From Anthonomus grandis grandis (lineage: Eukaryota; Arthropoda; Insecta; Coleoptera; Curculionidae): a DNA stretch of 64,000 nt. Below, piece after piece: positions 1 through 10,200 of this stretch. Below the pieces are notes generated by a model that made no database searches, was not told the DNA's origin, and saw nothing but the letters and a program-made list of their open reading frames with translations. The stretch is taken from positions 9,114,001 to 9,178,000 of the forward strand of contig NC_065558.1 of NCBI RefSeq assembly GCF_022605725.1, written 5' to 3'. Made by a program: the position numbers and the translations under genes. The stretch's first letter is position 1; the number at the start of each line of letters is the position of its first letter.

Positions 1-430
1 ACCAAGTCCCGCACGCTATGCACTGTCTCATGTCGATTTTATCTTGTGCCTGGCAAACGAAACAAAACCAAGAGTCCGTAATTGAAGGATTTACTTCTAA
101 AGGTCCTTCGTCCAATACCTTTTGAAGATGACGGTATCGGCTCTTTAGAAGATGCTCCTTAGAAGCAGATATTTTGGATGGCTTCGTGGTGGGTTTGGTA
201 ACTGATGCAAAAAGATCTTTAGTCACTACTTGTGCCCTGTAGTTAAGTAATTTCTTCCTTGCTATGTTAGTTTCTCTTTCGAAAAGTTTAGGGGTTGGTA
301 GTAATTCTTTAAAAGATTTATTAAGATGGTCATTATTAATTAAGGAAAAAGTCCATTCTGAAGTGCAGTCAACATAATATTGAAAAGTTAGTAGGGGAAG
401 TCTTTTCTCCACAAATAAAATGCTAATCCT
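1..430 (-). CDS. Partial 3' coding exon: pogo/Tigger-type transposase tail with PHD-like zinc finger
   Basis: An open frame of about 143 codons runs on the minus strand from a splice-like acceptor (TGAAATTAG, AG at 432-431) to the window edge, so the end of the gene is missing. It reads a basic linker (ARKKLLNYRAQVVTKDLF) of the kind that follows the DDE domain in insect pogo/Tigger-like transposases. A cysteine-rich start of a PHD-like finger follows: W-F-C-F-V-C, then M-R-Q-C-I-A-C-G-T-W. This Cys spacing with the DMRQC-type core is common at the C-terminus of such transposases. No stop interrupts the frame, so it may be a live or domesticated gene. Whether it is host gene or element cannot be decided, because the catalytic domain would lie upstream behind an intron and was not found in this window. 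Confidence 0.5.
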
Positions 431-739
431 CTAATTTCAGGAGTGATGCATTTCGGAAAGTGTTCTTGCCATCATCAGACTCTAAAATTGAGTTACTTAA
501 CACATACACAAATTCTAAACAATAACAAACATTTTTTTTTTTTTAAATATTAAAGATATGGTCAGTGGGCCTTATTGACCGCCAGGCCTAATTTGCCGCA
601 GGTACCTTATATCATAAAAATTCTAGAATGTTATCTTAACAAACAATGATTTCCAGATATATGGAAAAAAATGTAGAATAAATATTCTTAAACCCCACAA
701 GGACCTTAAGATCACCAAAATATGTTAAAAAATATACGC
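431..739. other. Non-coding, AT-rich, with poly(T) tract and a near-palindrome
   Basis: This stretch would be the intron upstream of the first exon. It holds a T-run at 532-544, which on the minus strand is an A-tail, and an imperfect palindrome around 559-579 with arms GGTCA and TGACC. No gene is visible. Confidence 0.4.
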
Positions 740-1960
740 TTAAGCTTTGCAAGCTTATTAAATAAAAAAATACCAATACAACAATTCGGTCAAAAAAAAT
801 TCTACAATTCATCCACTAGCTATATTAATTAATTGTCAGTAAAAAATAAGAAATACTTATAACACTTATCACCGTAAAACTCATTAAGTGTATAGTAAGC
901 TTTACCAATTAGCAGTGCCTGAATTTTTCTTTTAAAACGTTTTAAATGAAAGCTCTTTAAACTATTTGGAATGTGATTATAGATCTCTTAATAGATAGAT
1001 AGGAAGTTGTATGGATAATATTGCTAGATTTTATTTTATTGGAGATTTATAATATTGCTGAACAAATCATCTACGAGTAAGAGCATATGAAAGACTTAGA
1101 ACCAGATTCCAACAAACCAATATTCACCATTTAGATGCTTTTGGTGGAGGAAGTGTAAACTTAGGTACTTGTACTGACAACCAGGTACTGTAAAATGCTG
1201 GAAGTTAAATTACAGGCATTTTGCAAGAGTCCCTTTTACCCCATTTCTTGTCAATCATTTCATATGAATGCATTATAATACTCGGCCACACACATCCCGC
1301 ATAATACGAACGTTTTTGCAGGATAGGGATATTTATGTCATTGATTGACCAGCTAGGTCGCCAGACCTCAATCTAATAGAATACTTTACAATTTGTTTCT
1401 CACGAATTTTGTCAATAAGCGATGCTTTTTCTTCTCGATAGTCGAAGTCGAAAAGGGCACAATACACATTTTCCCGTTAACTTTTCCAGCTTACTAAGAC
1501 TAACTCTGACTACATAAGTACATAGCAACCAAAATAAATCTTATTTCCATGTGCAACAACATGTGCATCAAAGCTTAGATCACTGTGAACAGTTAAATCT
1601 AAAAACTTTGATGTAGGTCTATTCATAATTGTAATATTGTTAAAAGAATATCAAAAGGCCGGCTTTACCTAAAAAGCTAAAAAGTTAAGTAGAAGAAGAT
1701 TCGAATTGCACTGATCAATACCCACAATGAGAAAGCTTCTGGAGCAGAATTCTATGATTTACCTACATACAAATCAAAGGTCACAGAAAGCTGCTGCAGC
1801 AGCCACCCCATTATTAATACCTGAGTATAAGCTCTCCAAAAATCTAAAAATGGCATCATTTGTGTTGCAGTTTGGCTAGAATCCAAATCGTTGAGTACAT
1901 AACACCTTGTGTTTATCCAAGAAGGAACACATTTATTTTTTACAATTTCTCAATTATTTT
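740..1960 (-). mobile_element. Non-LTR retrotransposon relic (AATAAAG-tail lineage)
   Basis: Minus-strand fragments of a reverse transcriptase appear in order from right to left: near 1800-1910 NDAIFRFLESLYSGINNG followed by AAAAFCDL (finger region and motif A start), near 1560-1640 KFLDLTVHSDLSFDAHV, and near 845-970 the C-terminus containing GKAYYTLNEFYGDKC. Frames shift between pieces and stops intervene, so it is dead. The same C-terminal peptide occurs in the plus-strand piece at 5795-6122, which shows that they belong to one family. A mariner fragment in the opposite orientation lies inside it. Confidence 0.65.
1277..1385 (+). mobile_element. Tc1/mariner transposase relic
   Basis: The plus strand reads N-T-R-P-H-T-S-R-I-I-R-T-F-L-Q-D and then W(stop)-P-A-R-S-P-D-L-N-L-I-E-Y. 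These match the second (D-N-A-R-P-H) and third (S-P-D-L-N-P-I-E) catalytic signatures of Tc1/mariner transposases. The Trp codon has become TGA and the first Asp of DNARPH is not kept. No ends were found. Confidence 0.7.
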
Positions 1961-1984
1961 AGTGAGGCTGGATAATAAACTAGA

Positions 1985-2290
1985 TACATGGACCCTTTAG
2001 GTAACGACACTTTTATGAAAATGTATGATTTTCACATCTGCGTCATACCACTCTCCTGGCAGTCTGCGGAGGAAGGAATCGAGAGCTCGGGGAAAATGTA
2101 TTCCTCCCAAGTGCTGTTCAAGGTGGGGAACAAATAGTACTCACTAGGGGCTAAATCAGGGTTGTATAGAGGATGGTCAATGATTTCCTACCCGAATTTG
2201 GGGGGGCAAGATACGTTGTGATACGAGCATTGTTATTCTTTTCCCTGTAACGGCGCAGAATTTCACGAGGACCTTTCATGCGCTTCTTCT
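1985..2290 (-). mobile_element. Mariner transposase relic (C-terminal part)
   Basis: The minus strand reads HPLYNPDLAPSEYYLFPTL, a good match to the mariner signature YSPDLAPSDYxLF that carries the third catalytic Asp. In a shifted frame it continues as LDSFLRRLPGEWYDADV, the usual mariner C-terminus, and reaches a stop near 1999. At least one frameshift separates the two parts. No inverted repeats were identified. Confidence 0.75.
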
Positions 2291-2336
2291 TTTATTCATC
2301 AAATCATCAGTATGCAGATGGAGTCAGAAGTAATTT

Positions 2337-2905
2337 TTGGAATCGCCATGTGACCATGACTTAACTAAAGCACGCAGTCGGTATAAAGAAGACTTGGAAA
2401 GAGAGAAGAAAACCTTCTATAAATACCACTTGTCTGATATTCATCTAAAAGACACAGGGAATCTTGTCGCAGATCCAAGTATGGTAGCTGAACTACTGGC
2501 AAACCATTTTCAAACAGTATACACTGTTGAAACTCTTTAAAACGTTCAATTCTTCCGAATGCAATTAAAAGCATTGCAGAATTTAACTCTATGCATATTT
2601 CTGAAGAATTCATAGAGGAGGCAGTAAATTACATGAAAATTAATGCTAGTCCAGGGCCGGATAGTATTCTCATCACACTTATCAAAAACTCTCTTTCCTG
2701 AAGGTATATTTCTATCCTAAACAGAAACAGATATTGAAACCGAACCTTCAAATTGGCTGACAGCATCTGTAATACTAATATGCAAGAAAGTCATCGAAAC
2801 AGCGGTTTGGAAGTTCCGAGTTCTGATGTTTAGCAGAACTTGAGTCAGCACCTCTTTTTTTTGATATGGAAAAAGCATTCGAGAGTATCTGACACAGTCC
2901 TTTAA
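2337..2905 (+). mobile_element. Non-LTR retrotransposon relic (start of RT domain)
   Basis: A short open frame at 2337-2540 reads the linker before the reverse transcriptase (NLVADPSMVAELLANHFQ). The next piece reads NYMKINASPGPDSILITLIK, corresponding to the SPGPDGIP motif, and near 2863 D-M-E-K-A-F-E-S resembles RT motif A. Stops and frameshifts lie between the pieces. Confidence 0.65.
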
Positions 2906-2943
2906 AAATTCATTCATTTATTCATTCATTCAATTCATAAACA
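2906..2943. repeat. ATTC-type short tandem repeat
   Basis: Imperfect repeats of ATTC/ATTT lie between the RT relic and the left end of the Tc1-like element. Confidence 0.6.
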
Positions 2944-2945
2944 TT

Positions 2946-4440
2946 CATATCAAAATGGTCTAGGGAACACATACAAATATGTTAATATTTTTGAGAAGAT
3001 TGGAAAAAAGTTAATTGTTGCAATTTTTTTACATTATTCGAATAAAATAACAATATAATTATTAACTTTTTTTTGTAGATTATAATTTACTCATAATTTA
3101 GGGCCTAAATAAAAATAAAGAACAAAATCCCATTTATTACCGTTTATTAAAAAAAAATTATAAAAATAAAAATTTACCAAATACAAATTAAACTAGTAGC
3201 CAGATGGTCCACCTCTATTATTAATAACACTTTGGCATCGCCTAGGCATACTTAAAATTAAATTATTAATTAATTCTTGGGGCAACTCCTCCCAAACATG
3301 TGTCACAGCAAGACGAAGCTCCAGAGCGCTTTGAAAAAGTCAAATCGTTGAAGAAGTTGCCTTTTTAACCAATCCCAAACATGCTCAATTGGATTAAGGT
3401 CCGGTGAGGTAGAGGGCCAGGGTAGAAGATTGATTTGATTTTTCTCAATAGCGATTCGTACAAGCCGTGTTAAATATGGAACAATTACAGGCAGTAGTAT
3501 ATTATCCCTATAACTTATTCCAGTCATTGTATTTTCCACAAAAATGAGGTTCGTTTTTCCGTCAAGTCTAATGCCACCCCAAAACATTAATGATCCACCA
3601 CGTTGCCTTACTACTTCCCGGGCATGACGCAAAAGACTTTCATTTCCTTCCTCTCTCCAGACATGAATTCTATCAGAATCAGGATAAAATTAAAATCGAG
3701 AGTCATCCGTAAAAAGAACTGTGGCCCATCTTTATTGATTCCAATTAACATGTTCTTGGCACCACGTTAATCTTGCACCTCGATTTCCTAAAGTTAACCG
3801 AGGGACCCCAGGGTCTTCTGGCATGAAGTCCTCTCTCATGCAAACGGTTTCTAATAGTTTGACCTGAAACCTTGACGTTATGCACTCGTGAGAGCTGCTG
3901 AACCAAAACAGAGGCTGTTACTGTGGGATTTATTTGAGCTTGCAAAGTTATAAAACGGGCTTGGGCAGATGTGGTAACTCACGACGGGCCTTGATGCCCT
4001 TCTCTAACGTCATTTGTCTCTCTATATCTTGTCCACAAACGGTTAATTACACTGGGAGATGTATCCAAAGCTCTTGCAACGTCTCTTTGACTTGTTCCTG
4101 CCTCAAGCATTCCGACTGCTCTTAGCATTTCCTCTCGAGTTATATGTCGTCTTTCCATTTTTATTGAATAAAAACTAAATCACAATTATTCGGTCGGAAC
4201 CACAGAAAATGCGAAATTGCGTTAGAATTTAAAAATTATAATCTGCGTTATTTCGACAAAATGTGCAAGTAGCAAAAAACGCTGTTCTGGCATGATTTGT
4301 TGTACCCAAATATTTATTTTACTTCGTTGGTATCCTAATATTAAAGGTAGTATCTAGTCCGTATGAAAATATAAATATATAAAAAATTATAAGTCGAAAA
4401 AAACTATTTTTCTAAGTGTTCCTTAGACCATTTTGATGTG
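2946..4440 (-). mobile_element. Tc1-like DNA transposon, defective
   Basis: The ends are inverted repeats: left CATATCAAAATGGTCTAGGG and right (reverse complement) CACATCAAAATGGTCTAAGG, 18 of 20 matching. A TA follows the right end, while the left flank reads TT. The single gene runs on the minus strand and fills most of the 1.5 kb. The transposase contains frameshifts, an in-frame stop and an internal loss, so this copy cannot move by itself. Confidence 0.85.
3193..4158 (-). pseudogene. Tc1-like transposase pseudogene
   Basis: Start ATG is at 4158-4156 and stop TAG at 3195-3193, about 322 codons when frameshifts are ignored. The N-terminus (MERRHITREEMLRAVGML) and the stretch around TSPSVINRLWTRYRE are the helix-turn-helix DNA-binding region of Tc1-like transposases. 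The first catalytic region reads VLFTDDSRF. The third reads SPDLNPIEHVWD. The segment that normally carries the second catalytic Asp (FQQDNARPHTA-like) is missing: VPYL-TRL runs straight into VRIAIEKNQINLLPWP. A stop falls just after SRF. The C-terminus (SMPRRCQSVINNRGG) is intact. Confidence 0.85.
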
Positions 4441-4532
4441 TATATCTTTCTATTATGAAGTTCCAAATAGCAAGACATATACACTATTTACCTCTTCCAA
4501 TTCCCTACCGATCTTTAATTAATTGATCTATA

Positions 4533-5754
4533 GGGGAGAGTGGGGCAACTTCGATATGTTAAGGCTTACGGGCTTTTAAAAATAATTTGGTGGTGCAGAA
4601 AAAAATCATTTTTATTTAAACTTAGTTTTGATAATTCTTTATTAGGCAAAAAACATTTAAAACAAAAACGTAAAAAATAACTCTTAAATATATTTTTTTG
4701 TTATTAGTGCCAAATGACGAACTTGCCCCCATCTATCCGGCAAATTGGACAATGCAATTGTTATGGAAAAAAAATTATTTTCTGCATAAATCGCATCAAA
4801 AAGTGCCTGTTTTTTGTTCAAAATCTGTGCAATCCTCATGGGCTGGTAGAAGGCATTCACAGCATTGAATCCAGTTATCTTCTGTTAGTCCATATTTTTC
4901 ACAACAATAAATGCAGAATGTGTCACTTGACTGTTTTTACTGTTTTGAGATACTTGTTTTTTCCTTTTGTTTTTTTTCCTTTCGGACTTATATAAGGAGA
5001 AGACGTGAGTTCTGATTTTTCCTGTTTCCTTTTAGGTTTTATTGAGTCAACATTATTGAGTTTCGGCAAAAGTCGCTTTTCTATTTTTTTCCTCTCAGTT
5101 TAAAATATAAATAATCTATCTATAATCTGTGGTCTTTGAAGTTCCAAGCTGTACATTTAAATAGAGATCTATTTCTATTACATTATGATTTATCGGGTAT
5201 GCATCATTTTTATTTTGATTGCTAGAGTCCTCTGTGACAAGTGGAATTGATACGTTACCACCTTTTTCTTGCACTGGTTTGTTTTTAGTAACATCAACGC
5301 TCCTGTTTATATGTTCTAACCATCTTCCACACCCTAAAAACAAAAATTAAAATCTTTAATTATACTATCCGGGGTAAGTTCGACAGTGTCAAAGGTACCC
5401 CATGTCGAAACTGCCCCTCCTATGCAAATTTTATTAAAACTTGTAAAAACATTAGACAGAAGCCTTACTTACTGAGTATTGCCAGTTAATTCCAAGAACG
5501 AAGAGTCAAATACACTTTTAAGAAAAAAAAATTAAAAATAATTCACTTTTTTAACAAAAATCTTACTTAACTAAAACTCATTGCTTACATCAAAATATAT
5601 ATTTTAGTTTTGCGCACAAATCTGCACACCTTCCCTCTCAAGACCTAACAAGCAACGAATATACCCTTATGATCGTCGGACGAGCTGGTGCGTGATTTTT
5701 TAGACGAAACCAATTCCGAGTAAAGTTCATTGACAAAGTTGCGCCACTCTCCCC
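4533..5754 (-). mobile_element. Pogo-like DNA transposon, internally deleted
   Basis: A TA target flanks each end (4531-4532 and 5755-5756). The termini match at 18 of 19 positions: GGGGAGAGTGGGGCAACTT at the left and GGGGAGAGTGGCGCAACTT at the right, read inward. Minus-strand coding remnants include a finger with C-I-Y-C-C-E-K-Y-G, then W-I-Q-C-C-E-C, then H-E-D-C (around 4800-4925), the PHD-like tail typical of pogo-type transposases. An open frame at 5116-5343 upstream of it looks like the low-complexity linker. No DDE domain is left, so this is a deletion derivative. Confidence 0.75.
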
Positions 5755-5794
5755 TAATCAATGAGAGTATCAAGTATGCAATCATATTCCAAAT

Positions 5795-6122
5795 AGAATA
5801 AAGTGTTTTCATTTAAAACGTTTTAAAAGAAAAATTCAGGCTTACTATACACTTAATGAGTTTTACAGTAATAAGTTCTAATTAGTACCTATTATTTTTT
5901 ACTGACAATTTACTATTTACTTTTTATAAATATATCAATGTTTGTTACGAAATATGCTATCCTCAATTCTTCTTTACAACTTTTTATATTTTCAGATTTT
6001 GTAGTATATAACCGCATTTTTGTGTAACAAACTATATATTAAGTATCTTCCTTTGGTTATTGGTATTTTGTTTTATCGACGTGATTTATGTCTTTTGATA
6101 ATAAAGCCTCTTTTGACTTTGA
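5795..6122 (+). mobile_element. 3' end of a non-LTR retrotransposon (AATAAAG-tail lineage)
   Basis: The plus strand encodes FHLKRFKRKIQA then YYTLNEFY, the same C-terminus as the minus-strand relic at 845-970 apart from a 5-codon gap. About 260 bp of 3' untranslated sequence follows and ends in AATAAAG-N6-TTGACTTTG (6100-6122). The copy is severely 5' truncated. Confidence 0.7.
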
Positions 6123-7065
6123 TCGTGACAAGTTGACTACGCTGAAAAATAGCAAATAAAACAAGCTTAGAGTATCAGTAACAATTGGTTTTGCAGTAAA
6201 ATTATGTTTATTATGTGAAAAAGCATTGCAGACGTTAATTGCATAAAACTAATAATTAATAAAACGTAATAACCTTATAATGTATTGTAGTACCCTGAAG
6301 ATGTATTAAATATGGCTTAAAACATTGACAAGGAACAAATAATATTCTTTCTGTTTTACAAATTTTGGTCACTAATTTACAAGAATAAGTATTTCCTTAA
6401 CTTACTGTCTTTCTTGGTCCGATTAGATCCGTTAAAGGGATTTATTTGTTCAAGGAAAGCCATCGTGCTTGTGTTGCGTTTAAAAACATATTAAACTAAC
6501 GAGTCTTGAAAGACTCAAGAAAAGATAAATACAAACATTATTTTTTGGCTGAAAGAAGGAAGTTAAATAAAATTATCCAGTTTCCAAAGAAAAACATCTA
6601 TTTAAATATTATATAAGACAAATAAAACTTAAGTTTAAATTCGGTATCACAATAGGCTAAGTAATCTACGTTTAGCGTCATAGCTTAAATACTTGATCTA
6701 GGCGGTCCCAAAAATGCGATTTTAATCTATATACCAGCCACTTGTTTTTATATAAATTTATAGTGATCATTTCTCTTTGGCATCAAAACATATTTTTTTT
6801 TATAATCGTAACATCTTTTGGTAAAAACTGCCCTAAACTTTACAACGTACATGAAAAATCTGCTTTTTCACTTATTTCGGGACATATATTTTGTTGTATT
6901 ATATTATAAAGATAAATAATCATAAGAGTAAGACTGTAAGCCATAAATATTCTCTAATATATTGAGTAGGTGACTAATGGCAAAATATTATTATATCAAT
7001 TAGGATAAAAATTTCAATAAACAGTAGTTTTCCTTTAAAATATCAGTTAATATCCCTCCTTTTCT
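6123..7065. other. AT-rich intergenic or 3' flank of SERINC
   Basis: No coding sequence is recognised. The right part should include the SERINC 3' untranslated region, since that gene runs leftward and stops at 7066. No polyadenylation signal could be chosen with confidence. Confidence 0.4.
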
Positions 7066-7201
7066 CTAAAATTCCCGGTCAACCAAGACAACTGGTGCGA
7101 TCAAAGACCATGCGTACAGAGCGAGGCAGAGCCAACTTGAAATTTCCTTAACCCACATGGATGCGGGGTTGGTGTTGAACTGGTGAATGTCGGAATTAGG
7201 C
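7066..7201 (-). CDS. Serinc: SERINC coding exon 9 (C-terminus)
   Basis: The acceptor TTTTAG is followed by G-CCT-AAT; the codon AGG is split across the junction. It encodes RPNSDIHQFNTNPASMWVKE and then the last transmembrane helix and VDREF-stop (TAG at 7068-7066). Confidence 0.93.
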
Positions 7202-10200
7202 CTAAAACAAACATGTTCAGGGGTCTAAATAAAATGTTTAAGATAATGCAAAAATTTTATAAAACCAGATATTTGTCTACTTGCTTTGAAGTGTAAATGT
7301 AATGAAGGTTACGAGGTGCAGAAAAAGCAAACTTTTTTATCAGAAAAACGTATTTTAAATGGTTTTCTCGCAAATTTTTTTGCAAAATAATGGTATTTTT
7401 TAAAGTCTGTTAACTTAAACTTCACTTGTTCCAAGTTTCAATCCTATCGATTAAATAGAACAGGTTCTGACATGGGGTTGAAAATATTACACGTAAAACC
7501 CTATGACTCGAGATAAAAAAAAATGCACTGTATACTGTTACTATGTTATAAAGTAGAAGGATATAATTCTTATACCGAAATATGACTCATGTCCAGGCGT
7601 TCAATGAAATTTTATACCACTGTTATAAAAATTAATGTCTTAATTATTTTTATAGTTTTTATTTGTATTGTTTCTATCTTATTTTCAAGTTTAGTTAGGA
7701 TTATTTAAGGTTATACTTAAGTTTAATTTAATATAACTCGACTTTTTAACATGATTTCAACTGAAGAAGAAAAGAGTGTATTCCTGGCATAAGTGTGTTC
7801 CAGGCAGGAGCATCTTCCTGAGTTCGATTACAATATTTTTAAATAGTGAATACACAAAAAAAGGAGAGTTAGTATTGTGTCAAAAACTAAATAAAAAATG
7901 TACTGTAATTTAAATTTTCACTCGCTTTTGCATTAAAATATAATTGAGCAAATAACGTCCTAATATGATACTAAAAAAAAAACAACGTAAATCAGTTAAA
8001 ATTAGACAACGTATGTATCAATAAGTAAAATAGCTAAAAGTACAATAAGTAAAACTTTAACAGATTTATAATTCAAGCACCATACAAATATTAAAAAAGC
8101 ACCTAAAAAATATTGAAAATTTACTTCAACTGCCTGGAATAAATTCAGAATGATTCAAAAGTGAAAATGGCTTCAATTGCTTAAAAACGAGTTAAAATTA
8201 CTGTGTCAAAAATTACAGGGTTGATAGTCAGTTTTATGCAGTTAAAGCCTTTTTTTTTAGACAATTTTTGTGAAAGTCAAGTTTTTTTTTCTTTAAAGCA
8301 TTTGAAATGGTTTTTCAATTTTTTTTAGGCAATTAAAGTCACTTTTAAACGTGTAAAGATAATTTATTTTTCTTCTAGGCCGTTGATGTCATTTTTATTA
8401 TTTTCCAGGCAATAAACGTAATTCTTATTTTCTTTAGGCCTAAGAATATTTAAAATTATCCCGAAAGTGCCTGAAAACTATTGAAATTTGACTTCAACTT
8501 TAAAGTTAGTAAAAATTTCATCGAGAATTTTAAAAATCAAAATTAAGACTAAGAAGTCCTAGTTTCGAGACTTTCAAGATTGACTTTAAGTACCTAAAGT
8601 CAATTATAGTTCCTTCCAGGCACTTGTAATATTAATTTTTTCCAGGCGTGAAACATTTAAAAATGACTCCAAAATTATCTGTTTAAATAAATAAAAACTT
8701 ATTGAAAATCTTAGGTTTCCTACGCTATACATGCTTAATTAAATTTGTTGATCATGACCAGAGCTATGTTTATTTTTAGAATGTTGGTTAATGAATAAAC
8801 TTCCTTTACTTGTCAGGAGACCTTTGACTTATTATCACTATTTTGCAACCTACTCTGATAATATTCTTATCGAGATTTTATAAGAATAAGCAAATAAACT
8901 TATTTTCATAATTCTTATTTTAAATATATAAGGAATAGTTAGTATTTTCTTTCCTATATGCATTTTTATACCTGTTAAAGTATACAAAACATCAAGCCTC
9001 CTTTTACATTTTCGTAATTCAGGGGTGCTTGACCAATGTTTTTCATGTTTTTGATAGAATTATTTTATAGTTACTTAAATTTCTTTAGTGCTTTAAATGT
9101 TTAATTTTATCGGTAGATTAGGGATATGGTAACTTATTAATAATTCTGTTATACATAATAAATTTTCTGCATTAATAATTCTGTTAAACTTTTAATCTTT
9201 TTGTAGGAGTACAACTCTTAATCAACCACGACAACATGACATTGTCGCGGTAGGTAAATTTGATTTTAAACCGATAAGAATTTTAATGAGAAACATATTT
9301 AATGAGAAATAAAATTAACTCTTCAAGGCAATGTGCAATTGAACCTGTCTTAAATCATTATGAAAAATCAAACCCCAATAATAAAGGAATTAGGTTCACA
9401 GTGAGCTAAGTTAGATTGTTTTCATTTTTAACAATTTTTATGAACGGCAACTAAACGAAATGTTATTCAAAAGTGTTATAAATGATGTAATAATTCCTAA
9501 AATATAGTATACTAGCAAAATATTGCGGGTAATTTTCTTTATAAAAGTAAAGCTCTTATAAAAATAATTAAAATAAATCTTTGTAACCAAAAGTGTTAAA
9601 AAATATATAAGGGTTCCCAAAATCAAATAAGGTAACAAAATAGTGTCAGCAATTGCCGGTATGAAAGCCGAAGCTAAAAGTTTTATAAACAAATTTCCAA
9701 AACAGTTATATAACCTGATTATATGACTTGAGATGCTGGGCACTAAAGGTTTTGTAAAAAAGAACTATATTCCGCAATCATGTTATAAAACTTTTAGCCA
9801 TACATAATAGATATGACTACTTTAAAACCTATATTACTTTGGTTCTACATCTATTTGGATCACTCTCTTCTTCTTAGCAAACTAAAATATTTTGGATTAC
9901 ACGAGTCGGCGCTGAGTCTACTTTGTGATTACTTAAGTAATAGAAAGCAAAGGGTGCGCTTAAATTCCACCTTTTCAGAATATTTAAATATTAATCAGGG
10001 AGTTCCTCAAGGCAGCATTTTGGGGCCACTACTATTTTCGATTTATACTTGTGATTTTTCTGAATTCCTGCATAACTGCAAGTCTCACCAATATGCAAAT
10101 GACGTCCAACTCTACTCAGCTTTTCCGATAAATGAACTGAGTGCTGGCTTAGCACGCATTAATGCCGATTTAAATCAAATTGTACAGGTGTCTAATTTTC

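Noticed and set aside
9438..9743. 101-codon hydrophobic minus-strand ORF as a membrane protein gene
   Set aside because: It coincides with a diverged tandem repeat in a SERINC intron and has no recognisable family pattern.
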